Below, in pieces: positions 1 through 6,125 of a stretch of DNA of 8,438 nt. The stretch is from Actinomycetota bacterium (GTDB lineage: Bacteria; Actinomycetota; Acidimicrobiia; Acidimicrobiales; Ilumatobacteraceae): assembly GCA_009703975.1 (NCBI GenBank), contig WLFB01000041.1:1-8438 (forward strand). The letters run 5' to 3'. The translations under genes were made by a program, and so were the position numbers. The notes below the pieces were generated by a model. It was not told the DNA's origin, did no database searches, and was given only the letters and a program-made list of their open reading frames with translations. How positions within the stretch are numbered: position 1 is the stretch's first letter; each line of letters starts with the position of its first letter.

Positions 1-1797
1 GGTTTGAGCAATTGAGTGCAACATCGCGCTGCCTTCAACCAGTAGAGAAATTTCTGAAGTAGTCGCAAGATCTAAATCGAGCCGGCGAATCGCCTGTACC
101 CAATCTGCTCCAGCGTCATTAATGTCTTTTGCGAAAGCAGCAAGAACTAATTCATCAGATTCAGTCGTTATGAGTGATGCGTTTGAACAAACTGCATCAA
201 CAGTTGCAAACCTAAGCGCATGTGTCGGGTCAAGTTCGGTGGCATCACTTGATCGAGCAGACATTGCGCTAGCAACTTCAGGCAAAGCGCGAGAAATGAT
301 TCCAACCGTATCAAGAAATCTCCACGAGCGAGCCGAGCCATATCGCAACACGCGAAGCAAACCGATATTTGATTGTGTGCTCCAACTAAGAGTTGCATTT
401 CGATGAAGCGCAAACCAATCGAGCATTTTGTCATCTGGTCGGGCATCAGAGACGAGCAGGGCCGCATCAAACCCAAGTTCAACGAGCATGCTCACAGGTG
501 GCGTGGTGTTTAAAGAGATGACTCCGTCGTTAACAGAAAGCCATCCGTTAGCGGGTTCTTGAGACACTAAATCAGAATCTTCGATTGCCAATTGTTCTTT
601 GCCCAGGCGCCAACGCAACAGTGGCGGTGCAATCAATGTTGTCACAAGCACTACAACCAAAAGTGCACCGTATAAATCTTTGTCAAGAACACCCGTGCGC
701 AAGCCGATTGTCGCAAAAATCAAACCCACTTCACCGCGCGGCAACATACCAACGCCGATTGCTAATTTGTCGGCTCTCACGCCAAATGCTCCAATAGAAG
801 AGACAAGTTTGCCAAAAATAGCAACCGCACTTAATGCGGCGGCGATGCCGAGAACTTTTGCGTTGGCCATACTTGAGATATCAGTGTTGATACCGATGTT
901 AAGAAAAAAGATTGGGATGAAAATTTGACCAAGTGAGTTGACATCGCGTTCGACACGCTCATGTGCAGTAATCCGTCGTAACGAAAACCCGGCTACGAAG
1001 GCTCCGATAATTGGTGCGAGATTTGCTGCACCGGCCAAAACAGCAAAACCGAGCGTGATACCAATTGCGACAACCGGGATCGTTGCAGATGATTTGCTGA
1101 GTTTTGCAATTCTTGAAAACAGTGCCGGAAATATTGTGAGCCCGATTGTGCTGGTGATAACGAGAAACACAACAGCAAGAGCTGTCGTCGAAACAATCGT
1201 GCCGATGCCAACTGACCCGCGTTCAACAACTCGTGTGATCACTGTCAAGATAATCAGACCCAAGACGTCGTCCGCTACGGCGGCGCCAAGAACAATTCGC
1301 GCTTCAACAGTCGCTAGTGCGCGTAAATCACCAAATACTCGAGCGGTGATGCCGATGCTTGTCGCGGTTAGTGCAGCACCCAAAAATAATGAAGGCATAA
1401 TCTCATTGCCGAATAAAACGCCGGTACCGATACCTAAAACCATCGGCGCAAAGACACCAATCAAGCCAACAAACAAAGAAGCGCGACCAACATTTTTCAA
1501 TTCGACAACATCGGTCTCTAGACCAACTTGGAGTAATAAAAAAATTACGCCAAGTTCGGACATCACGTACAAAATCTCGTTGGCGTTTACTAAACCAAGA
1601 ACCGAATTGCCAATCAAAATTCCGGCCAAGATTTCACCGATTACCGCGGGTATTGCAAGTCGGTCTGAAACTTCGGCGGCGATTTTGGCAACGATCAAAA
1701 TAATCGCCAAGTCAAGCAACACACGGCTTATATCAAGGCCACCGTTCGCACTAGTAGCGGCCGAATTGGCCAAGAAATATACGAAATCTATTTTCAC
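1..1797 (-). CDS. Cation:proton antiporter (CPA2, KefB/NapA-like), 3' end outside window
   Basis: This inner-membrane protein should exchange Na+ or K+ for H+. The open frame covers 599 codons from GTG 1797 to the window edge with no stop, so the C-terminus is missing. Residues about 23-395 are a run of hydrophobic helices with CPA2 landmarks: IPAVIGEILAGILIG (49-63), the unwound-helix segment LTATSIGITARVFGD (143-157), an Asp pair in GAAVADDVLGL (D176/D177), and LPRGEVGLI (352-360). A DD pair is the signature of electrogenic Na+/H+ exchangers such as NapA, whereas KefC carries QD. After residue 400 the chain is soluble for about 200 residues and does not resemble TrkA-N or TrkA-C; it recalls the GlnD HD region. 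GTG 1797 was chosen because it directly precedes the membrane domain; the frame is open further upstream but there it reads as non-coding promoter sequence. A TATAGT -10 lies 10 nt before it. The function call is solid; the ion is not determined. Confidence 0.93.
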   Translation of the reverse strand, partial: MKIDFVYFLANSAATSANGGLDISRVLLDLAIILIVAKIAAEVSDRLAIPAVIGEILAGILIGNSVLGLVNANEILYVMSELGVIFLLLQVGLETDVVELKNVGRASLFVGLIGVFAPMVLGIGTGVLFGNEIMPSLFLGAALTATSIGITARVFGDLRALATVEARIVLGAAVADDVLGLIILTVITRVVERGSVGIGTIVSTTALAVVFLVITSTIGLTIFPALFSRIAKLSKSSATIPVVAIGITLGFAVLAGAANLAPIIGAFVAGFSLRRITAHERVERDVNSLGQIFIPIFFLNIGINTDISSMANAKVLGIAAALSAVAIFGKLVSSIGAFGVRADKLAIGVGMLPRGEVGLIFATIGLRTGVLDKDLYGALLVVVLVTTLIAPPLLRWRLGKEQLAIEDSDLVSQEPANGWLSVNDGVISLNTTPPVSMLVELGFDAALLVSDARPDDKMLDWFALHRNATLSWSTQSNIGLLRVLRYGSARSWRFLDTVGIISRALPEVASAMSARSSDATELDPTHALRFATVDAVCSNASLITTESDELVLAAFAKDINDAGADWVQAIRRLDLDLATTSEISLLVEGSAMLHSIAQT

Positions 1798-1807
1798 AAT
1801 GAGACTA

Positions 1808-1813
1808 ACTATA
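1808..1813 (-). promoter_or_regulatory. Candidate -10 (TATAGT) of the antiporter gene
   Basis: On the minus strand TATAGT fits the actinobacterial TANNNT -10. It ends 10 nt before the GTG start, which would give a 5' leader of only a few nucleotides. No convincing -35 hexamer is visible at 16-18 nt, and no Shine-Dalgarno precedes the GTG, which agrees with a leaderless or near-leaderless transcript. Inference from motif and spacing only. Confidence 0.35.
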
Positions 1814-1852
1814 CGAGTGTTATGTTGCGGGAGTTTTAACAGTTTGTGTAAA

Positions 1853-1880
1853 TTGCGAGCAGATTGTGAATTGTTACATT
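1853..1880 (+). promoter_or_regulatory. Candidate promoter of the acyl-CoA dehydrogenase unit
   Basis: TTGCGA (1853-1858) and TACATT (1875-1880) are separated by 16 nt, and each matches 4 of 6 consensus bases. A transcript would start near 1887, leaving a leader of about 46 nt before the ATG at 1933. The site lies in the 135-bp divergent spacer between the antiporter and the dehydrogenase, which holds no gene. Weak hexamers, so tentative. Confidence 0.3.
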
Positions 1881-1932
1881 GCAAAGTTGTCACGCATGGA
1901 CTTTTGGGTTCAAAATCAGCAAGACTATTTGA

Positions 1933-3174
1933 ATGTTGACATACACCCCAGAAGCCGAGGCCCGACGAGTAGAAATTCGCGCATGGCTCAAAGAAAACCT
2001 TCCATCAAAATGGTTCGACAAAAGTTATGAGATGTCGACCGCTGAGCGCAAAGCGTTCAATGACACTTGGCCCGACAAATTATTTGCAGGCGGGTGGATA
2101 TGTGCGACATGGCCAAAAGAATACGGTGGCAAAGGATTGAGCACTTTGGAGGGTGTAGTGCTTGCAGAAGAATTTGCAAACGCTGGCGCACCGATGCGTG
2201 CAGATTTTTTCGGTGACACTCTCGTTGGTCCGACATTGTTGCAGTGGGGCACCGAAGAACAGAAGAAAGAATTTTTGCCGAAGATCTTGAGTGGCAAGAT
2301 GCGTTGGTGTCAAGGTTTCAGCGAGCCAAATAGCGGCAGCGATCTTGCGAGCGTAAAGACGACTGCTGTGCTTGACGGTGACGAATGGATAATCAACGGG
2401 CAAAAAGTTTGGACAACACAAGGTCACCACGCTGATTATTGTTTCTTGCTAACTCGCACCGATAACGAATCACCAAAACATAAAGGCATCTCGTATTTGT
2501 TGGTTCCGATGAAACAACCAGGAATTGAAGTGCGCGGTATTACCCAGCCAGATGGCACAGCAGAATTTTGTGAAGTGTTCTTCACTGATGCGCGGTGCCC
2601 GAAAGACAATGTTGTCGGCGGCGTGAATAACGGATGGAAGGTAGCCAACAGCACACTCGCTTTCGAACGCGGTATGAGCGCTACAACCGGCTATCGCCGA
2701 TTTGAAGAAGAATATAAGTTGTTCGTGGCGCAAGCCAAAGCCAACGGCAAGATCAACGACGCATCAATTCGTCAACGATTGATGCAGTACTACGCCAAGA
2801 TTCAAATCTTGCGATTCAATGGATTGCGCTCGCTTGGTTCAACATTGGCTGGCACAAAAGATTTTGGTGTGATTGCTCTTGGTGCGAGCAATAAAATGTT
2901 CTGGTCAGAAATGCACCAGAGTGCAATGGAGCTCGCACTCGATATCTATGGCCCGTATTCGATGCTGGTCGACACTGGTCCCGAGTCAGGCACTTGGCCT
3001 GGGGCATTGCGTGATAAGCGTCGTGCGAATTACCCATCGTCACCAATGATGTCAAGTTTCTTTTTCTCTCGCTCTGAAACTATTTGGGGTGGAACAAGTC
3101 AGATTCAGCGCAACATCGTTGGCGAGCGAGTGCTGGCATTGCCAAAAGAACCAAAACCTGCAGGTGGCGAATAA
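1933..3174 (+). CDS. Acyl-CoA dehydrogenase family protein (FadE-like)
   Basis: This is a flavin (FAD) enzyme of 413 residues that should introduce the alpha,beta double bond into an acyl-CoA thioester in the cytoplasm. It has the full family architecture: an N-terminal helical domain with WPKEYGGKG (60-68), the flavin/substrate signature WCQGFSEPNSGSDLASVKT (125-143), NGQKVWTT (155-162), the middle beta domain ending near 225, and a C-terminal helical domain ending in GGTSQIQRNIVGERVLALP (386-404). The MCAD catalytic glutamate position (the E of YEGT) is glycine here (G386). E245 in LAFERG is placed like the helix-G glutamate of isovaleryl-CoA dehydrogenase and is the likely base. The chain length of the substrate cannot be read from sequence; steroid or branched acyl-CoA is as possible as fatty acyl-CoA. 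ATG 1933 gives a family-typical N-terminus but has no good Shine-Dalgarno. DUF805 follows after 16 nt. Confidence 0.92.
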   Translation: MLTYTPEAEARRVEIRAWLKENLPSKWFDKSYEMSTAERKAFNDTWPDKLFAGGWICATWPKEYGGKGLSTLEGVVLAEEFANAGAPMRADFFGDTLVGPTLLQWGTEEQKKEFLPKILSGKMRWCQGFSEPNSGSDLASVKTTAVLDGDEWIINGQKVWTTQGHHADYCFLLTRTDNESPKHKGISYLLVPMKQPGIEVRGITQPDGTAEFCEVFFTDARCPKDNVVGGVNNGWKVANSTLAFERGMSATTGYRRFEEEYKLFVAQAKANGKINDASIRQRLMQYYAKIQILRFNGLRSLGSTLAGTKDFGVIALGASNKMFWSEMHQSAMELALDIYGPYSMLVDTGPESGTWPGALRDKRRANYPSSPMMSSFFFSRSETIWGGTSQIQRNIVGERVLALPKEPKPAGGE

Positions 3175-3190
3175 CTAACATTAAAACGCA

Positions 3191-3511
3191 ATGAACTTTC
3201 AAACTGCAATTCGTTCAGGCTTTCAAAATTACGCAAACTTCAAGGGTCGTGCATCGCGCTCAGAATATTGGTGGTGGGTTCTATTTACGTTGCTCGCAGA
3301 GATTGTGGCTTCAGCGATTGATTCGTCGCTAGGTAATGCGGCGTCTTTGCTAACGCTTCTACCGACTGTTGCGGTAGCAGTTCGTCGAATGCACGACACT
3401 GATCACAAAGGTTGGTGGGTTTTTGCGCCGATTTTTAACTTGGTCTTGGGCTTGCGCCAAGGTGACACTATTGAGAATCGTTTTGGGCCGCCTCCGCCAC
3501 CAAAGATTTAG
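3191..3511 (+). CDS. DUF805 family small membrane protein
   Basis: This 106-residue protein matches the DUF805 pattern (relatives of E. coli YhaH/YhaI): an N-terminal FKGRASRSEYWWWVLF stretch (about 18-33), hydrophobic segments at about 28-45 and 50-65, the conserved AVRRMHDTDHKGWW motif (about 63-76), a third hydrophobic segment, and a C-terminal ENRFGPPPPP tail where the family has a D/E-N-x-[FY]-G-x-x-P ending. The family's function is not known; members are inner-membrane proteins with about three to four helices. It starts 16 nt after the acyl-CoA dehydrogenase stop on the same strand and so is probably co-transcribed, though nothing links the two functionally. Its stop lies 4 bp from the convergent mgsA stop, with a six-T run (3512-3517) between and across them. 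Confidence 0.87.
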   Translation: MNFQTAIRSGFQNYANFKGRASRSEYWWWVLFTLLAEIVASAIDSSLGNAASLLTLLPTVAVAVRRMHDTDHKGWWVFAPIFNLVLGLRQGDTIENRFGPPPPPKI

Positions 3512-3515
3512 TTTT

Positions 3516-3956
3516 TTAATACTTCGGCACGCGTCGTTGGTAGATGCCACCGAGTAGTGGCGAACTTAAAATAAAGTCGGCGCTGGCACGATTACAAGCC
3601 ACCGGAATATTCCAGACAACCGCAATACGCAGCAACGCTCGAATATCTGGGTCGTGCGGCTGGGGTTCGAGTGGATCCCAAAAAAACAACAACACATCGA
3701 TGCCACCATCAGAAATTCGCGCGCCGATTTGTTGATCACCGCCAAGTGGTCCACTTCGCATTCGTTCGAGTGTCAAGCCTGTGCTGTCGGCAATTAATTT
3801 ACCTGTTGAACCAGTAGCTATTAAAATGTGTTGCTTCAATTCATCTTTATGTTCAGTTGCCCACTCGAGCATTTCGCGTTTCATGTTGTCGTGTGCCACA
3901 AGTGCTATACGCTTTGTAGCTGGGCTTTCAATGCTCGTCATCTCATGGGAGGTCAT
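3516..3956 (-). CDS. mgsA: Methylglyoxal synthase
   Basis: MgsA converts dihydroxyacetone phosphate to methylglyoxal and phosphate in the cytoplasm, a bypass of lower glycolysis that relieves sugar-phosphate build-up. At 146 residues it is close to the usual 150. Family motifs are intact: IALVAHDNMK (17-26), ATGSTGKLI (47-55, phosphate binding), SGPLGGDQQIGA (68-79), FFWDPLEPQPHDPD (91-104) and WNIPVACNRASADFILSS (115-132). D74, H101 and D104 correspond, with an offset of three, to E. coli D71, H98 and D101 of the active site. ATG 3956 is preferred over the in-frame ATG at 3941 because a TANNNT -10 stands exactly 6 nt before it; neither has a Shine-Dalgarno on this strand. Head-to-head with ogt with 2 bp between start codons. 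Confidence 0.95.
   Translation of the reverse strand: MTSHEMTSIESPATKRIALVAHDNMKREMLEWATEHKDELKQHILIATGSTGKLIADSTGLTLERMRSGPLGGDQQIGARISDGGIDVLLFFWDPLEPQPHDPDIRALLRIAVVWNIPVACNRASADFILSSPLLGGIYQRRVPKY
3886..3913 (+). promoter_or_regulatory. Possible ogt promoter inside mgsA
   Basis: TTGTCG (3886-3891), a 16-nt spacer and TACGCT (3908-3913) are the best -35/-10 pair I can find upstream of the ogt ribosome-binding site. The pair lies within antisense mgsA coding sequence. The hexamers are weak; the main argument is that ogt needs a promoter here, since its only neighbour upstream is on the opposite strand. Confidence 0.22.
3947..3953 (+). promoter_or_regulatory. Shine-Dalgarno site of ogt, inside mgsA codons 2-4
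   Basis: GGGAGGT is a near-perfect anti-16S match five bases before ATG 3959, and it decides the ogt start. Because it is antisense to the first codons of mgsA, the ogt mRNA must begin within the mgsA coding region. Confidence 0.75.
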
Positions 3957-3958
3957 AA

Positions 3959-4486
3959 ATGAAGGTTACGCCACAACGATCTGTGCCGCGAGTAACTGAA
4001 TCTCGTGTGATTTCGACGCCGATTGGCAAACTAACACTTGTGGCTTCGATAGATGGCCTATGCGAAATTATCTTTGGCGCAAAGAGAGTTGCTAGAAATC
4101 AAAAAGTTTCGCTAGTTGCTAGACGAAACTTAAGTCTCGCTGAAAAGCAATTGCGAGAATACTTTACCGGCAAGCGAAAAAAGTTTTCAATCAAACTTGA
4201 CATCGGTGGAACGGATTTTCAAAATGCTGCTTGGCATTCGCTCGCGACGATTCCTTACGGTCAAACTATTTCATACGCACAGCAAGCAAAGTTGGTGCGA
4301 AAACCGCGGGCCTTTCGTGCAGTGGGCTCGGCTAATGGCAAAAATCCAGTGGCGATTATTTTGCCGTGCCACCGAGTGATTGCATCAGATGGCTCACTTG
4401 GTGGTTACGCCGGTGGATTATCGATAAAGCGCAAACTTCTTGCACTCGAAAAAGCTTCAAGTGAAACGTCTAGTGAGGCTGAGTAA
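3959..4486 (+). CDS. ogt: Methylated-DNA--protein-cysteine S-methyltransferase
   Basis: This is a suicide DNA-repair protein that moves the alkyl group from O6-alkylguanine (and O4-alkylthymine) onto its own cysteine. The 175 residues comprise an N-terminal alpha/beta domain opening with TPIGKLTLVASIDGLCEI (20-37), the REYFTGKRKKF element (66-76), and the C-terminal DNA-binding/catalytic domain: FQNAAWHSLATIPYGQTISY (87-106) with its helix-turn-helix, an arginine finger in the FRAVGSANGKNP segment (R120), and the active site LPCHRVIASDGSLGGYAGG (135-153) with acceptor C137. No Ada regulatory domain is attached, so it is an Ogt-type protein. ATG 3959 is fixed by GGGAGGT five bases upstream. 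The last 17 bp overlap the 3' end of the convergent ABC ATPase gene, and these bases encode the low-complexity SSEAE tail. Confidence 0.95.
   Translation: MKVTPQRSVPRVTESRVISTPIGKLTLVASIDGLCEIIFGAKRVARNQKVSLVARRNLSLAEKQLREYFTGKRKKFSIKLDIGGTDFQNAAWHSLATIPYGQTISYAQQAKLVRKPRAFRAVGSANGKNPVAIILPCHRVIASDGSLGGYAGGLSIKRKLLALEKASSETSSEAE
3963..3968 (-). promoter_or_regulatory. Candidate leaderless -10 (TAACCT) of mgsA
   Basis: On the minus strand TAACCT is followed by six bases (TCATTT) and then the mgsA ATG at 3956. This is the spacing expected when transcription starts at the A of the start codon. The same 6-nt spacing occurs at the zinc permease (TAGGCT, six bases, GTG). The element falls inside codons 2-4 of the divergent ogt gene. 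No good -35 hexamer is visible. Confidence 0.4.
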
Positions 4487-5201
4487 AGCCAAAGCACTCG
4501 CGTAAAAATTCGTCACGCAACGCAACCTCGGGTGGGCCAATCGAAACGACTCGTTGGGCTAGCAGCATAACCGTGTTTGCATTTTCAGCATCTTGTAATT
4601 CGTGAGTCGCCATCACAACAGTTACCCCACGTGCTCGCTCGCTCGCGATTAATTCGGCGACAAGTTTTCTTCCGTTGATATCGAGGCCGGCTGTGGGCTC
4701 GTCAAGCAATAAAATTTCCGCCTGTCTTGCTAAAACTTGAGCCAGATGGGTGCGTTGCTGTTGGCCACTTGAAAGATCGCGCAGTGGTTTCTCAGCAAAT
4801 TCAATTGATCCAGTGCGCTCGAGTGAAGTATTCAATATTCTTTTATCTTCTTCGCTTTCGCGGTTGAATAACCCAAGATTTGCAAATCGGCCCATTGCCA
4901 CGACATCACGTGCTCGAAGCGGAAGAGTGTGAGATGAAATTGGATGTTGCGGTAAGTATGCAACTCGGCGCGGAGACTTGCCAGGATCACCATCAAGTAT
5001 CTTCACTGAACCAGAAATAGGTTTGAGCATTCCGGCCAGAGTTTTGAGGAGTGTTGATTTGCCAGACCCATTCGTGCCAATTAACACAACTAATGCACCT
5101 GGTGAAGTCGTGAATTCAATATTGGCGACAACTGTATGACGCCCAAATCCGATTGAAAGTTTAGAAGTTGAGATTGTGTCAGTGTGCATGTGTGTGCTCA
5201 T
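4470..5201 (-). CDS. znuC: Zinc/manganese-type ABC transporter ATP-binding protein (ZnuC/AztA-like)
   Basis: This is the cytoplasmic ATPase that powers metal import through the adjoining permease. With the start at ATG 5201 it has 243 residues, typical for ZnuC. All ABC motifs are intact: Walker A GTNGSGKST (42-50), Q-loop LPQ (Q85), signature LSSGQQQR (143-150), Walker B ILLLDEP (163-169), D-loop AGLD (171-174) and switch histidine H200 in MATHE. The segment LPLRARDVVAMGRF recalls AztA, the ATPase of actinobacterial and alphaproteobacterial zinc systems, so the symbol is a family-level label. The frame is open back to 5321, but that part only mirrors the permease C-terminus in another frame; ATGs at 5219, 5201 and 5189 are all possible. 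It overlaps the permease by 23 nt at the chosen start. The metal is inferred from the permease and its Zur-like box. Confidence 0.9.
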   Translation of the reverse strand: MSTHMHTDTISTSKLSIGFGRHTVVANIEFTTSPGALVVLIGTNGSGKSTLLKTLAGMLKPISGSVKILDGDPGKSPRRVAYLPQHPISSHTLPLRARDVVAMGRFANLGLFNRESEEDKRILNTSLERTGSIEFAEKPLRDLSSGQQQRTHLAQVLARQAEILLLDEPTAGLDINGRKLVAELIASERARGVTVVMATHELQDAENANTVMLLAQRVVSIGPPEVALRDEFLRECFGFTQPH

Positions 5202-6054
5202 GCTGGTGAGGTAACTCATCGTGGCGTAAGTTGCGATTTCTTCTGATTTCTGTGGCGACAGCTCCGATAGCAAAAATTGATACGGCGACAAGCACGATGC
5301 TTGCACTAGCAGCGAGTTCAAAATGAAAGCTAATCAAGAGCCCTGAATAACTTGCGACGCAACCAATGACACTTGCAATTAGCATCATTGAAGGAATTCG
5401 GCGAGCGAACAGTACGCCAGTCGCGGCAGGGGCGATAAGCATTCCGAGTACAAGCAATGTGCCAACAGTTTGAAAACTTGCAATCACAGTGAGCCCAATC
5501 ATTGCCATCATTAAGTTCTGAAAAAATGTCACGTTAAATCCAGAGGTTTGTGCAAGTCCATCGTCTACTGACATCAGCAAAAATGGTCGCCTCGCGATAA
5601 CTCCGATTGCACCAACAACTAAAAGTGCGAAGCCTTGCCAAACTAGGTCAGACGATTTAACTGCAAAAGATTCGCCAAACAAGATGTGATCCAAATCCTC
5701 CGGAAATTTAGATGATGAAGAAGTAATCAGAACGCCTAATGCGAGCATTCCGACAAAGAGCAAACCAATTGCTGTGTCGCTTGAAAGTTTGTAACGACGC
5801 GTAACAAGATTGACGCCACCCATCATCACTCCAGCGCCAACGGCAGCACCGATGATCCCAGATACACCGAAAATTAATGCGGCCGCAATACCGGGTAGAA
5901 CTCCGTGACTTAACGCATCGCCGACAAACGCTAGACCTCGAAGAACGACGAAAGTACCGGCAATCGCACACGTGATTGCCACGAGCATGCTGGCCAGTAA
6001 TGCCAAGCGCAAGTTCTCGTTTTCAACAAACGGCGCGATGAAAATTTGGTTCAC
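5179..6054 (-). CDS. znuB: Zinc/manganese-type ABC transporter permease (ZnuB/AztB-like)
   Basis: This is the membrane channel subunit of an ABC-3 family metal importer, 291 residues. Family landmarks: GTFVVLRGLAFVGDALSHG (33-51), with the characteristic D-A-L-S-H core, DHILFG (122-127), and ASFQTVGTLLVLGMLIAPAA (192-211). About eight hydrophobic helices are visible between residues 15 and 270. The tail is unusual: six histidines in the last 14 residues (H278, 283, 285, 287, 289, 291), a plausible metal-binding tail also seen in zinc transporters. The start is GTG 6054; TAGGCT lies six bases upstream, suggesting a leaderless mRNA, and a Zur-type palindrome overlaps the promoter. The gene is first in a two-gene operon with znuC. 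No periplasmic binding protein gene is adjacent, so it must lie elsewhere in the genome. Confidence 0.93.
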   Translation of the reverse strand: MNQIFIAPFVENENLRLALLASMLVAITCAIAGTFVVLRGLAFVGDALSHGVLPGIAAALIFGVSGIIGAAVGAGVMMGGVNLVTRRYKLSSDTAIGLLFVGMLALGVLITSSSSKFPEDLDHILFGESFAVKSSDLVWQGFALLVVGAIGVIARRPFLLMSVDDGLAQTSGFNVTFFQNLMMAMIGLTVIASFQTVGTLLVLGMLIAPAATGVLFARRIPSMMLIASVIGCVASYSGLLISFHFELAASASIVLVAVSIFAIGAVATEIRRNRNLRHDELPHQHEHTHAH

Positions 6055-6060
6055 GTTTTA

Positions 6061-6089
6061 AGCCTATCAATAATGAGAATCATTCCCAA
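6061..6089 (-). promoter_or_regulatory. Leaderless promoter of the zinc ABC operon
   Basis: On the minus strand TTGGGA (6089-6084), a 17-nt spacer and TAGGCT (6066-6061) form a -35/-10 pair. Six bases separate the -10 from the GTG start at 6054, so transcription would begin at the start codon. There is no Shine-Dalgarno. The hexamers are imperfect, but the spacing is ideal and the operator-like palindrome sits within the promoter. Confidence 0.45.
6074..6088. promoter_or_regulatory. Fur/Zur-type 7-1-7 operator
   Basis: TGAGAAT-C-ATTCCCA is a 15-bp interrupted palindrome in which 6 of 7 pairs match. With flanks (6070-6092) it pairs at 9 of 11 positions. The TGAnAAT-n-ATTnTCA form is the classic box of Fur-family repressors, including actinobacterial Zur. 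Its place between the -35 and -10 of a zinc-type ABC operon argues for Zur repression under zinc sufficiency; Fur or Mur (manganese) cannot be excluded from the sequence alone. Confidence 0.6.
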
Positions 6090-6125
6090 TATGGTGAGCC
6101 GGTTATCGGCAGGCTGAAAAACTAG

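Noticed and set aside
122..406. Plus-strand frame of 94 codons, and a minus-strand frame at 168-482
   Set aside because: Both overlap the antiporter's C-terminal region in other frames. The antiporter frame is continuous from 1797 to the window edge, and these shorter frames show no motif.
938..1939. Long plus-strand open frame of 333 codons
   Set aside because: It is antisense to the antiporter, is rich in Ser/Thr/Arg/Pro/Ile with no domain pattern or membrane logic, and the opposite strand gives a coherent CPA2 antiporter over the same bases.
3505..3520. T-run between DUF805 and mgsA as a bidirectional terminator
   Set aside because: There are six Ts but no GC-rich stem before them on either strand.
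5202..5321. N-terminal extension of the ABC ATPase to 5321
   Set aside because: The extra 40 residues precede the conserved ABC fold, make the protein longer than the family norm and only mirror the permease C-terminus in another frame.
6098..6110. GCCG-GTTAT-CGGC hairpin after the hypothetical gene as a terminator
   Set aside because: Only a 4-bp stem is certain and no T-run follows it on either strand, so it does not meet the pattern of an intrinsic terminator.
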